Shown piece after piece: positions 57,216-64,000 of a stretch of 64,000 nucleotides of DNA. The translations under genes were made by a program, and so were the position numbers. Positions within the stretch are counted from its first letter, which is position 1, and every line of letters starts with the position of its first letter. Location: NCBI RefSeq assembly GCF_014219065.1, contig NZ_JACLGO010000017.1:1-64000 (forward strand), in the 5' to 3' direction. The notes beneath the pieces were generated by a model. It was not told the DNA's origin, searched no databases, and saw nothing but the letters and a program-made list of their open reading frames with translations. The stretch comes from Halopseudomonas xiamenensis. GTDB taxonomy: Bacteria; Pseudomonadota; Gammaproteobacteria; Pseudomonadales; Pseudomonadaceae.

Positions 57216-57935
57216 TCACACCCCATCCCAATCATAGTTACGCAGTTGCACGGTAGCGCTGTATACCCGGCGCAGCAGGTTGTCGTTGCTGGACACCGAC
57301 TGATCGAGCACCCAGTGCGACATGCTTGCCGACTCGGCCTGGCGGAATCTGTCTGAGGACAGCAGCAGGGCAAAGCGGATCGCGACCACCACCGAGTCAT
57401 CTTCAAGTTCGCCAGCAGTGACGAAGCGAGTCACCTCAAGCCGCTGGTTGGGTTTGCCATCAATACCGTACAGCACCTGAAAGCTCTCCACCCCGCTGAG
57501 CAGATCCACCGTGCTATTGGTCAGCTCGCTGGTACATTGCAACACGCTATCTACAACCCGATAAACACTGCGGATTTCCGTTTCAGTGGTATATGTCTCG
57601 CCGGCGCAAGTGGAGGTACCCCAGTAATGGATCGCCAAAGTGTCATCCCCTTCATTTCCCCCGTCTGCGGCTATGCTGGTGGCCCCGGCATCCCCTTCCC
57701 GCGCCACAGGCGGAATGGCTCCCGACAGTGCATCACCCCGTCCGGACTGGCGTATATCCGCCACCATATAGCGAATAGCCGCCTGGCCATCTTCGTGGAG
57801 TTCAGTCAGCGCTTGTTGCAAAGTAAAGGTGCGCTGATTGGTCAGAAACAGCTGCAAGGCGGCCAGGGTGAGGATCAGCCCGATCAACATCGCCACCATC
57901 AACTCGACCAAGGTAAAGCCGTATTGTCTTTTCAT
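57216..57935 (-). CDS. pilW: type IV pilus minor pilin PilW
   Basis: A 239-residue prepilin beginning MKRQYGFTLVELMVAMLIGLILTL (cleavage after G6). It has the PilW-type FTLQQALTELHEDGQAAIRYMVADIRQSG helix region, two cysteines (STCAGET, LQCTSE) and RFALLLSSDRFRQ near the end. The ATG overlaps the pilV stop (ATGA). Confidence 0.92.
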   Translation of the reverse strand: MKRQYGFTLVELMVAMLIGLILTLAALQLFLTNQRTFTLQQALTELHEDGQAAIRYMVADIRQSGRGDALSGAIPPVAREGDAGATSIAADGGNEGDDTLAIHYWGTSTCAGETYTTETEIRSVYRVVDSVLQCTSELTNSTVDLLSGVESFQVLYGIDGKPNQRLEVTRFVTAGELEDDSVVVAIRFALLLSSDRFRQAESASMSHWVLDQSVSSNDNLLRRVYSATVQLRNYDWDGV

Positions 57936-58486
57936 CGGGCAACCTCCAGGACCAGGCAGTTGCTGTCCTTGTCTACATTGATCCCGGCAGCCGCCATGCA
58001 ACTGGCAGGATCATCCTGATCACCCCAGCTGACGATGACGCAGGTCAGATCAGTGGTAAAGGTGCACTCATCAACGAGGATACGCCCACCCGGCAACTGG
58101 TTGGCAGCCAGCCAAGTAAGCTGGGCAATATCCCAATCGGCCAGCTCCTCTGGATCGCAGTCGGCATCTTTGCCAATGCAGCTGGAATCCGGCTCCTCAC
58201 CTTGCTCGCCCGCAGCCCAGTTGCCGGCCTGGTAATGATTGGTAGCCCATGAGTCGAGCGGATTTTCCGGCATCCCACGCCCCATCGGATTGAGTTCCAG
58301 GCGCTCGATGGCATCCTGAGCAATCAGCACCGCTGCGACCCGGTGGTTGGCGTCATCACTCTGGCTCAGGGCAGTCATCTGCAGCCCAGCAAAGCCCAAC
58401 ACACCAACGGCCAACACCAGCAGAGCAATGAGCACTTCCAGCAAGCCGACACCATGCTGCGGCGATATAGGGTTCATCCGCTTCAT
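57932..58486 (-). CDS. pilV: type IV pilus minor pilin PilV
   Basis: A 184-residue prepilin: leader MKRMNPISPQHG, then VGLLEVLIALLVLAVGVLGFAGLQ, the PilV signature with Glu+5. Cysteines later in the protein (SSCIGKDADCDPEE, DECTF, ASCMAAAG) suggest disulfides in the globular domain. The ATG at 58486 overlaps the fimU stop by 1 nt. A codon start three triplets upstream is possible. Confidence 0.92.
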   Translation of the reverse strand: MKRMNPISPQHGVGLLEVLIALLVLAVGVLGFAGLQMTALSQSDDANHRVAAVLIAQDAIERLELNPMGRGMPENPLDSWATNHYQAGNWAAGEQGEEPDSSCIGKDADCDPEELADWDIAQLTWLAANQLPGGRILVDECTFTTDLTCVIVSWGDQDDPASCMAAAGINVDKDSNCLVLEVAR

Positions 58487-58953
58487 CAGGAGCACCCTCC
58501 AGTTGTGATTTTTCCGAAGAAAGAAACGCAGAAGGTACGACTGGAAATGCTGGAGTCAGTATGGGAGACGGTGAATTCGGCGTTGTTCCCGCTGTTATCA
58601 CCACGCCCCCCCCTGGCTAAAAACTCCAATGCCCCACTCCCCGCGGTACGGCTGATGCTAACGCCCTTACCGGGAGCAAACTCGGCATCCTCTCCGGCAT
58701 CAACACTACCAAACTCAAGTTCCCAGCCATCGCCCCAACCGCCTGATGCCGGCTTGACCTTCACCTCTGTACGCATGCTCATGGACTGCTGGCGTGCAAT
58801 GTTGATTGTAGAGATCAAGTCGTTTGTGGTGGCGCGGACGGCGTTATTGCGGGACACAGTCTGAAAAGAAGGTATCGCGATGCCCAGTAGAATCGCAGCA
58901 ACCGCAATGGTCACCATGATTTCAACCAGTGTGAACCCCTTCACCCTATCCAT
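58486..58953 (-). CDS. fimU: type IV pilus minor pilin FimU/FimT (GspH family)
   Basis: A 155-residue prepilin starting MDRVKGFTLVEIMVTIAVAAILLGIAIPSF with a GspH-type domain (NDLISTINIARQQSMSMRTEVKV) and a terminal disulfide candidate (RTFCVSFFGKITTGGC). AGGAGG precedes the ATG at 58953. FimU versus FimT cannot be settled by eye. Heading a pilVWXY1E operon makes FimU more likely. It is the first gene of the minor-pilin operon. Confidence 0.9.
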   Translation of the reverse strand: MDRVKGFTLVEIMVTIAVAAILLGIAIPSFQTVSRNNAVRATTNDLISTINIARQQSMSMRTEVKVKPASGGWGDGWELEFGSVDAGEDAEFAPGKGVSISRTAGSGALEFLARGGRGDNSGNNAEFTVSHTDSSISSRTFCVSFFGKITTGGCS

Positions 58954-59219
58954 GACAATCCTCCTATTAGCGATGCCACTATAGAATGGGGGTTGGCAAG
59001 TGGCGCGCCTCTGACGATAAGTGGAGGAATTCGGAGCATGAGCGGTGCAGCCATTCCATGCAGACCATGCGTGGCTCGTCAGGCTCGTGGTCAAGCTACC
59101 GAATCAAGCTGGCCAAGCTGGACTATGTCTTTGCCCAGCGCATAAACTGCTTCCCTCCTGTTCGCTGGGCTTGAGTCTTATTCGGCCCCACTCTTTAATC
59201 CAGTTAGAAGATACTGAAA

Positions 59220-59993
59220 ATGCCCTTTCAATCTTGCTGCCATAACCACCTAACCAACGAAATACTGCAAACTCTAGAAAAGCTGAATAAGGCCGAACCC
59301 AGAAAGTACAAAAATACCAGCACCGAGGACAAAGCGAGGCGTCTATCCAACTGGTGCCTCATATTGGCAATCCTCCTGTTTCTTATCGCCCTTGCTTTTA
59401 CATTATTTTATAGGGCCGAACAACCAGCCCCTGCAGCCAAGTTTTTCCTCCTGACAATTATGACAACCGTGATATCTATGGCCCTTCTTGCCATTATCAT
59501 TCCACCGGCTGCATCACTAGCAACCCTAGTGAACTGGAAAAAAAGCTCATTCACAAACCTGCAGGATGACATTCACCATGAATATGAAATAGCCGAAAAC
59601 TTCAAACACCATACAGACAGGTCGATATCTGGCGCACGATTCTGGCTTGAACGAAAAATTCTCCGAATGAGATCACGCACCACTCGTTTTTTTGGCAGAG
59701 AAACAGCAGTAATTGGCCTGGTTTCTGCGGCCATGACGTTCAATGAAAAGCTTGACTTGATCCAGCTTCTCTCAGGCCTGTTCACTGGCAAAATCAGCCT
59801 TGCCAACGTTGGCAGCGTGGCAGTCATTTTCTCTGCGGCATTCCTGGTCGGCATTTCAAGCGGAACAATGTTACTGAATGCCGTTATCAGCCGATACCAG
59901 TACCAGATCGAGATACTGGATTTAGTTGAAGAACTGAAACAACGAAAACAATCTGACAGCCAGAATGAGTACCCCGAATGTGAGTCAGAGTAA
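59220..59993 (+). CDS. unknown membrane protein with four predicted helices
   Basis: A 257-residue protein that I do not recognise. Hydrophobic segments lie at about 43-64, 75-104, 161-175 and 196-224. The soluble loop between helices 2 and 3 (about 107-158) is basic and aromatic, and the C terminus (225-257) is charged and probably coiled-coil (EILDLVEELKQRKQS). The coding sequence is AT-richer than its neighbours and uses rarer codons, suggesting acquisition. It stands alone between the pilus operon and a relic repeat, with only a weak ribosome site. Confidence 0.65.
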   Translation: MPFQSCCHNHLTNEILQTLEKLNKAEPRKYKNTSTEDKARRLSNWCLILAILLFLIALAFTLFYRAEQPAPAAKFFLLTIMTTVISMALLAIIIPPAASLATLVNWKKSSFTNLQDDIHHEYEIAENFKHHTDRSISGARFWLERKILRMRSRTTRFFGRETAVIGLVSAAMTFNEKLDLIQLLSGLFTGKISLANVGSVAVIFSAAFLVGISSGTMLLNAVISRYQYQIEILDLVEELKQRKQSDSQNEYPECESE

Positions 59994-60157
59994 ACCCTCA
60001 CTCATATCATACAAACTGACGACAGCTAAAGTGATACAGGGGGAGTCGAGCCTGGTCAGAACGGAACCTCAGCCTGCCTATCAGCCCCGACGCCTATTCA
60101 GAAGCATACTTTTTGCCATCACAGAGTACGACCGGCAAGTCAGGCATCTCCTCCCTG

Positions 60158-60355
60158 TCGTCGAGCAAGCGCTCAACAACCCGGCCCCTAAGCCCCATGC
60201 CATCACCGATGCAGCGCTTTCACCTCTCCCACCAGCACATCATCCGGCCCCTCCACTACCACATGCGGGGCGATATCCTGGATCGAAAGCATGTTTACCG
60301 GAGGCGGAGCCAGACTCATATCCTGGCGCCATGCAAGCAACCGCCGGACAGACAG
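60158..60355 (-). pseudogene. duplicated 3' fragment of a nucleoside deaminase gene
   Basis: 60158-60340 aligns without gaps to 63102-63284, with 21 mismatches over about 182 positions (88% identity, counted by hand). On the minus strand it reads LLAWRQDM.LAPPPVNMLSIQD, then VLVGEVKALHR and stops, the C-terminal part of the deaminase at 63132. Most differences are synonymous, so it diverged as a working gene before truncation. With the intact copy it brackets the unknown periplasmic protein and the Rpn gene in direct orientation. Nothing else is visible in 59994-60396. Confidence 0.8.
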
Positions 60356-60396
60356 TCTCCCCCCTCAAAGCCACGATGCTCAAAGCTCCAGACTGT

Positions 60397-61566
60397 TCAA
60401 GGCGACATACGCGCTGTCAAACGTCGGAATTCCTCTTTCATGTTTTCATTCTGGAATTCGCGTACATCGGGCATCTGCAGTGAAATGAGCTGCTCGAAGG
60501 TGTTCGCACCCTCACGGATCATGCTCACGACTGCCGAGCTGAGAGACACTGTATTGTAGGTATTGTTGGCGACTCGTATTTCCTTCTCGGTTACCTGCAA
60601 TGCCTTACTGACCTTGTTCTTCTGGTCATTGAGAACCTGCTCATACAGTTCAATAACCCGCAAGGTCATTTCATTAGCTTCGATGTTGCTCTTTATCGTC
60701 TGAGGATGGGTCCCTGTTTTCAGCAGGGCTCGGGCCTCTTTCAGGTTGTCGTTGGCTGTGGCGCGGAACTCCGCCAACTTGGGTAAATACTCCCCATTCA
60801 CCTCAGCCAAAAACTGTTTCTGCATGGTGCCAATAAGGCGATGCAAGACCACTACCATGCCGTAATACTTCTTTGCGTGCTCCAAATCTTCTCCGGATTC
60901 CTGGGTAAGCACGCTGAGCTGCACCGTCAGGTCCTTGATAGCATTGAAAACCACTGTCATCCCCATTATGTCGTCTCCTGTGACAGAGGACAGCATGGTG
61001 TCGAGCTGGTCGTTCGTGAGATTCAAGCCGATGGCAGCCAGCGCCGTAGCCATCTCAGTCAACGTTTGTATCTTTTCCGCTTCAAAGCTTTCGATATTGC
61101 CTTCAGTTGCCTCAATAAGCAGGTCGTAGTCTTCCCGGGTAGAGGCCACCCACTGCTTCAGGGTTTCCCCGGGCACGAGATTGATGCTCAGACTACGCCC
61201 ATCGCTGGGCGCCAGGACCCGATCCCGCCGTAACTGAGTAAGGCGCCGTCTCTCAGCGGCTACCCGGCCTTCCAGCTGTTGATACTGGCTTCGCATGGTA
61301 TTGATACCATCCGATTCAAGAAGTCCAATGGCCTCCTTGATAAGCTTATCAAGGTCAGTTTCTGCCGATTTCTGGTCCCTACCTAGAAGTCGAGACCGCT
61401 CCAGAGTTGGGATCTCATCGTGCACGGTGAGTGCCTTTTCAAGCTGGCCAAGCACCTTGCGTGTATCAAAAGACAGCACCCGCTCACGGGTCCATTCCTC
61501 AGCATGAGAGTTCACGCTGACCAGCGCACAGGTCAACAACAGACCACAGAAAAACTTCTTCACCAT
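60397..61566 (-). CDS. unknown periplasmic, largely helical protein
   Basis: From the ATG at 61566 the product is 389 residues with a clear signal peptide (MVKKFFCGLLLTCALVSVNSHA). The mature part is strongly helical and charged. A likely coiled coil lies around SQYQQLEGRVAAERRRLTQL, with further helices around EFRATANDNLKEARALL and VIELYEQVLNDQKNKVSK. There are no cysteines in the mature part and no catalytic motif that I know. A GTG two codons upstream is an alternative start. It lies between the deaminase relic and the Rpn gene. Confidence 0.75.
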   Translation of the reverse strand: MVKKFFCGLLLTCALVSVNSHAEEWTRERVLSFDTRKVLGQLEKALTVHDEIPTLERSRLLGRDQKSAETDLDKLIKEAIGLLESDGINTMRSQYQQLEGRVAAERRRLTQLRRDRVLAPSDGRSLSINLVPGETLKQWVASTREDYDLLIEATEGNIESFEAEKIQTLTEMATALAAIGLNLTNDQLDTMLSSVTGDDIMGMTVVFNAIKDLTVQLSVLTQESGEDLEHAKKYYGMVVVLHRLIGTMQKQFLAEVNGEYLPKLAEFRATANDNLKEARALLKTGTHPQTIKSNIEANEMTLRVIELYEQVLNDQKNKVSKALQVTEKEIRVANNTYNTVSLSSAVVSMIREGANTFEQLISLQMPDVREFQNENMKEEFRRLTARMSP

Positions 61567-62095
61567 ACTCACAGCATTATCAACCTCTTGAAAGAGAATA
61601 TTTGAATGTAGCCATCGTCATCGCTGAGGCCTGACCGGCGTACTACCCACTCGCTGTCACGAATAATGACGAGCCCGCCTAGAGCGTAAAGACCTTGCCT
61701 TACCCTTTCCGGTCACCGACACAACCCCGATATTCCAGCACCATGACAATAATGGCCTAATGATGCGGCACTTGGCCTTCAAGGGGAAGCGTTGGCAAGT
61801 CTCATAAAACAAATGGACAACAGATGGACCAGGTACATTTACGGACACATTTACACATTTATGCATATAAGCGGTGTGGCTGAACTCGGGGCAGAGTTTC
61901 CGTAGCCTGCTCGACGACGGGAGTGTCCGCTATTGCCAGAACAATGAGACGAGCTATACCCCACCATCCCTGCGCTCTTGCTTGTAAGCCTGTTTCTTTG
62001 TGTGCTACTCCACAGTTCCCGCATCCTTTGGCCTGACGCTCCACTATCTGTATTAGCCTGATCCGCAACTCTCAGCCCAAGGATCGCAGCTCAGG
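61567..62095. other. gene-free stretch before the Rpn gene
   Basis: I see no convincing gene here. Short frames (up to 69 codons) have no recognisable domain or ribosome site. The segment contains an AGGTACATTTAC motif near 61833 and a CTGCTCGACGAC half-palindrome near 61904 related to the one at 11049. It presumably holds the promoters of the two flanking divergent genes. Confidence 0.5.
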
Positions 62096-63067
62096 ATGAG
62101 CCAAACCAAACCGCCACCACAGGACCACGACAGTCCCTGGAAGGAAGCATTGGAGTATTTCTTTCAGCCCTTCATGCAGCTACTCTACCCGGACATCCAT
62201 GACGCCATCGACTGGACGGTGCCGGCGGAGTTTCTCGACAAGGAACTGCAGAAGATCAACCACAAGGCCAGCGCCGGGCGGCGTTATGCCGACAAGCTGG
62301 TCAAGGTCCGCTACCGCGATGGCGACGCCTGCTGGATACTGATTCACGTCGAGGTGCAGGGCGAAAAGGAAGACGCCTTTGCCGCACGCATGTACAGCTA
62401 TTACCACCGCATCCGCGACCGTTACGGCCTGCGAGTCATCAGCCTGGCGGTGCTGGCCGATACCGATCCGGCTTTTCGCCCGGCATCCTTTGAGGAGCAA
62501 CTGGCCGGCACCGGCGTGAGCTTCCGCTTTCGCAGCATCAAATTGCTGGATTACCTGCCGCGCCTGGAAGAGCTCAAGCACGATGACAACCCTTTCGGCC
62601 TGTTGATTGCCGCCCAGTTGACTGCCAAACTGGTCCGCGACGGCAAGACCAGGGCCGATAACCTGATCAGCTTCTACCGCCTGGCCATCCGCAAGCAGCT
62701 GGAGCGGGAGCGGCTCGGCCAGTTGGTGATCTTTCTCGAATGGATGGTCGCCTTGCCGGAATCGGTCAATGATTATTACGAAGAGCAACTGGAGACTCTG
62801 CAGGAGGAGGCAGCCATGACCTATATCAGTTCATTCGAGCGTAAAGCCATGGAGAAGGGAGTTGCTCAGGGGCTTGAGCAGGGGCTCGAACAGGGAGTTG
62901 TCCAGGGCAGCCTGAGTATTTTGCTCAAACAGCTGAGCCACCGCTTCGGTGAGCTCGACCCGACGGTGCTGCAGAAGCTGCATGAAGCCAGCCCTGAGCA
63001 GTTGGAGCGTTGGGCGGAGAACATACTTGACGCCCAGACACTGGATGAGGTGTTTAGCCTGCATTGA
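62096..63067 (+). CDS. Rpn family recombination-promoting nuclease / PD-(D/E)XK transposase-like protein
   Basis: A 323-residue protein. The N-terminal PD-(D/E)XK domain has the acidic residue D66 (RRYADKLVKV) and E86-V-Q88 (ILIHVEVQGE), the ExQ variant typical of Rpn/PDDEXK_2 proteins. The C-terminal part carries a Glu-Gln-Gly repeat (GLEQGLEQGVVQG, near 259-271) followed by a DUF4351-like domain ending RWAENILDAQTLDEVF. E. coli RpnA-type proteins are DNA endonucleases that promote RecA-independent recombination. The gene lies between direct repeats of a deaminase gene. Confidence 0.85.
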   Translation: MSQTKPPPQDHDSPWKEALEYFFQPFMQLLYPDIHDAIDWTVPAEFLDKELQKINHKASAGRRYADKLVKVRYRDGDACWILIHVEVQGEKEDAFAARMYSYYHRIRDRYGLRVISLAVLADTDPAFRPASFEEQLAGTGVSFRFRSIKLLDYLPRLEELKHDDNPFGLLIAAQLTAKLVRDGKTRADNLISFYRLAIRKQLERERLGQLVIFLEWMVALPESVNDYYEEQLETLQEEAAMTYISSFERKAMEKGVAQGLEQGLEQGVVQGSLSILLKQLSHRFGELDPTVLQKLHEASPEQLERWAENILDAQTLDEVFSLH

Positions 63068-63131
63068 GCGGGGTAACGGAGCAGGTACATTTTCACCCAT
63101 ATCGTCGAGCAGTCACTCAACAACCCGGCTC

Positions 63132-63605
63132 CTACGCCCCGTGCCGTCGCCGATGCAGCGCTTCCACCTCCCCCACCAGCACATCAACCGGCCCCTCCAC
63201 CGCCACATTCGGGGCGATATCCTGGATCGAGAGCATGTTTACCGGTGGCGGAGCCAGGCCCATGTCCTGGTGCCATGCGAGCAGTTGTCGGGCGGAGCAG
63301 ATATACACGATACGGCCCAATCCAACCCAGCCGTGGGCGGCTGAACACATAGGGCAGTGCTCGCCGGAGGTGAAGACGGTGGCAGCCGCCCGTTCTTCTG
63401 CACTCATATGCTCGGCGGCCCAACGGGCCAATTCGAATTCCGGGTGGCGCGTGTTATCGCCGCCACCAACCTCGTTGCGGGCTTCCGCCAATATCGTACC
63501 GGTAGCACCTACCAGTACCGAGCCAAACGGCTCATCTCCCGCCTCCAGCGCCTGCTGCGCCAGTTCGATGCAGCGGCGTAGATGCTGCAGTTCTGAATCC
63601 TGCAT
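63132..63605 (-). CDS. nucleoside deaminase (cytidine/guanine deaminase-like)
   Basis: A 157-residue zinc-dependent deaminase. The proton-shuttling glutamate is in HPEFELARWA (H54, E56), and the zinc cysteines are C84 and C87 in TSGEHCPMCSAA. The upstream EPFGSVLVGATGTIL strand is typical of guanine deaminase/TadA-like enzymes. Substrate specificity cannot be read from the sequence. The ATG at 63605 has GAGGAG upstream. A truncated second copy of the 3' end is at 60158-60355. Confidence 0.88.
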   Translation of the reverse strand: MQDSELQHLRRCIELAQQALEAGDEPFGSVLVGATGTILAEARNEVGGGDNTRHPEFELARWAAEHMSAEERAAATVFTSGEHCPMCSAAHGWVGLGRIVYICSARQLLAWHQDMGLAPPPVNMLSIQDIAPNVAVEGPVDVLVGEVEALHRRRHGA

Positions 63606-63729
63606 GATAATGAACTCCTCAAAAGGAAAAGAGCCCCGGCACACCCGTGATTACGGATCAGCTCAACGCCGAAACCATTCAGCAGCAAGGATAACTCGGG
63701 ACACGATAAATGGACCGCTCAAACCTTGA

Positions 63730-64000
63730 TCATCCCTTCGCCAGACTCACTCGCCCTCGCTTGTCATCCAGCAGACTGCGCATCATGCCTCTGTCCCAGG
63801 CACGTAGCATTTTGCTGCCCATATCGGTAAACGAGTCAGTACTATTCATGTGCTCGCGTAGCTCAGCAGCCGCTTGGCTCACCCCCTCCGCCACTCTCTC
63901 AAGACTCTGTGCAACCTGGGCCTCGCTCAGTCCACAGGCGATTCTGCCGAAGTTATAAAGCAGCCGATGCTTTGGCCAATTCTTGGACTGCAGAGTCAAT
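63730..64000 (-). CDS. partial unknown protein at window edge
   Basis: The frame is open from the window edge to a stop at 63730. It reads NWPKHRLLYNFGRIACGLSEAQVAQSLERVAEGVSQ and continues to DDKRGRVSLAKG, a helical, amphipathic segment without a recognisable domain. The only in-window start is a TTG at 63999, so the real start probably lies beyond 64000. Confidence 0.4.
   Translation of the reverse strand, partial: LTLQSKNWPKHRLLYNFGRIACGLSEAQVAQSLERVAEGVSQAAAELREHMNSTDSFTDMGSKMLRAWDRGMMRSLLDDKRGRVSLAKG

Noticed and set aside
61657-61866. 69-codon minus-strand frame
   Set aside because: No ribosome site, signal or domain. Probably chance in a gene-free stretch.
61830-63095. AGGTACATTT motifs near 61833 and 63084
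   Set aside because: They resemble sequences often seen near transposase genes, but two short matches without a transposase do not support a mobile element.

Overview
The window comes from a gammaproteobacterium of the Pseudomonadaceae. The gene order parC - aspartic protease - parE - cpdA - yqiB - nudF - thiC - tolC - waaA - hldE - msbA - dnpA - mig-14 - wapO - wapP - waaP - waaG - waaC - waaF - ilvE - glnE - aceE - aceF follows, as far as I recall it, the PA4964 to PA5016 segment of Pseudomonas aeruginosa. It carries Pseudomonas-type REP hairpins (GTGGGAGCGG...CCGCGA) and is GC-rich outside one AT-richer island. The lineage is not P. aeruginosa itself: several genes of that segment are missing or moved. 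A Halopseudomonas (P. pertucinogena group) species is my guess, not something the sequence proves.

Layout. 167-7111, minus strand: topoisomerase IV (parC, parE), a membrane-anchored aspartic protease, and cpdA-yqiB-nudF. The yqiA esterase usually found between cpdA and parE is absent, and a 185-bp nested palindrome (MITE-like) lies there. 7197-9248: thiC with a TPP riboswitch leader. 9390-10841: tolC. 11135-17675: waaA, a FAD oxidoreductase / aldo-keto reductase pair, an unknown protein, an acetate/succinate CoA-transferase and a small secreted protein. 17994-42950: the LPS inner- and outer-core locus. It holds heptose activation (hldE), lipid A-core flippase (msbA), heptosyl- and glucosyltransferases (waaC, waaF, waaG), five genes of the Kdo/WaaP kinase-like superfamily, carbamoyltransferase wapO, de-N-acetylase dnpA and mig-14. 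Inside it, 24.3-34.5 kb is AT-richer. This part contains three glycosyltransferases, a complete dTDP-3-acetamido-3,6-dideoxyhexose module (rmlB, rmlA, fdtA-like isomerase, GNAT, fdtB-like aminotransferase), a histidine phosphatase, an InaA-like protein, and a scar of a broken higBA toxin-antitoxin locus, an IS66 transposase tail and a partial gene duplication.

43075-51623: ilvE, glnE and the divergent aceE-aceF operon, whose upstream region has two perfect 15-bp palindromes. 51666-52979: a periplasmic serine hydrolase. 53411-58953, minus strand: a type IV pilus minor-pilin/tip operon (fimU-pilV-pilW-pilX-pilY1-pilE) without pilY2. 59220-64000: an accessory end with an unknown membrane protein, an unknown periplasmic protein, an Rpn-family nuclease, a nucleoside deaminase, a duplicated fragment of that deaminase, and a partial ORF running off the edge.

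Most notable points: ParC carries Leu at position 87, the classical fluoroquinolone-resistance substitution. The promoters upstream of mig-14 and of the InaA-like gene share a GTTCAG-N5-GTTCAG direct repeat at an identical 38-bp distance from a TATATT box, suggesting a common PhoP-like activator of LPS-modification genes. The Rpn nuclease and the unknown periplasmic gene lie between 88% identical, ungapped direct repeats. No tRNA, rRNA or CRISPR array was recognised.
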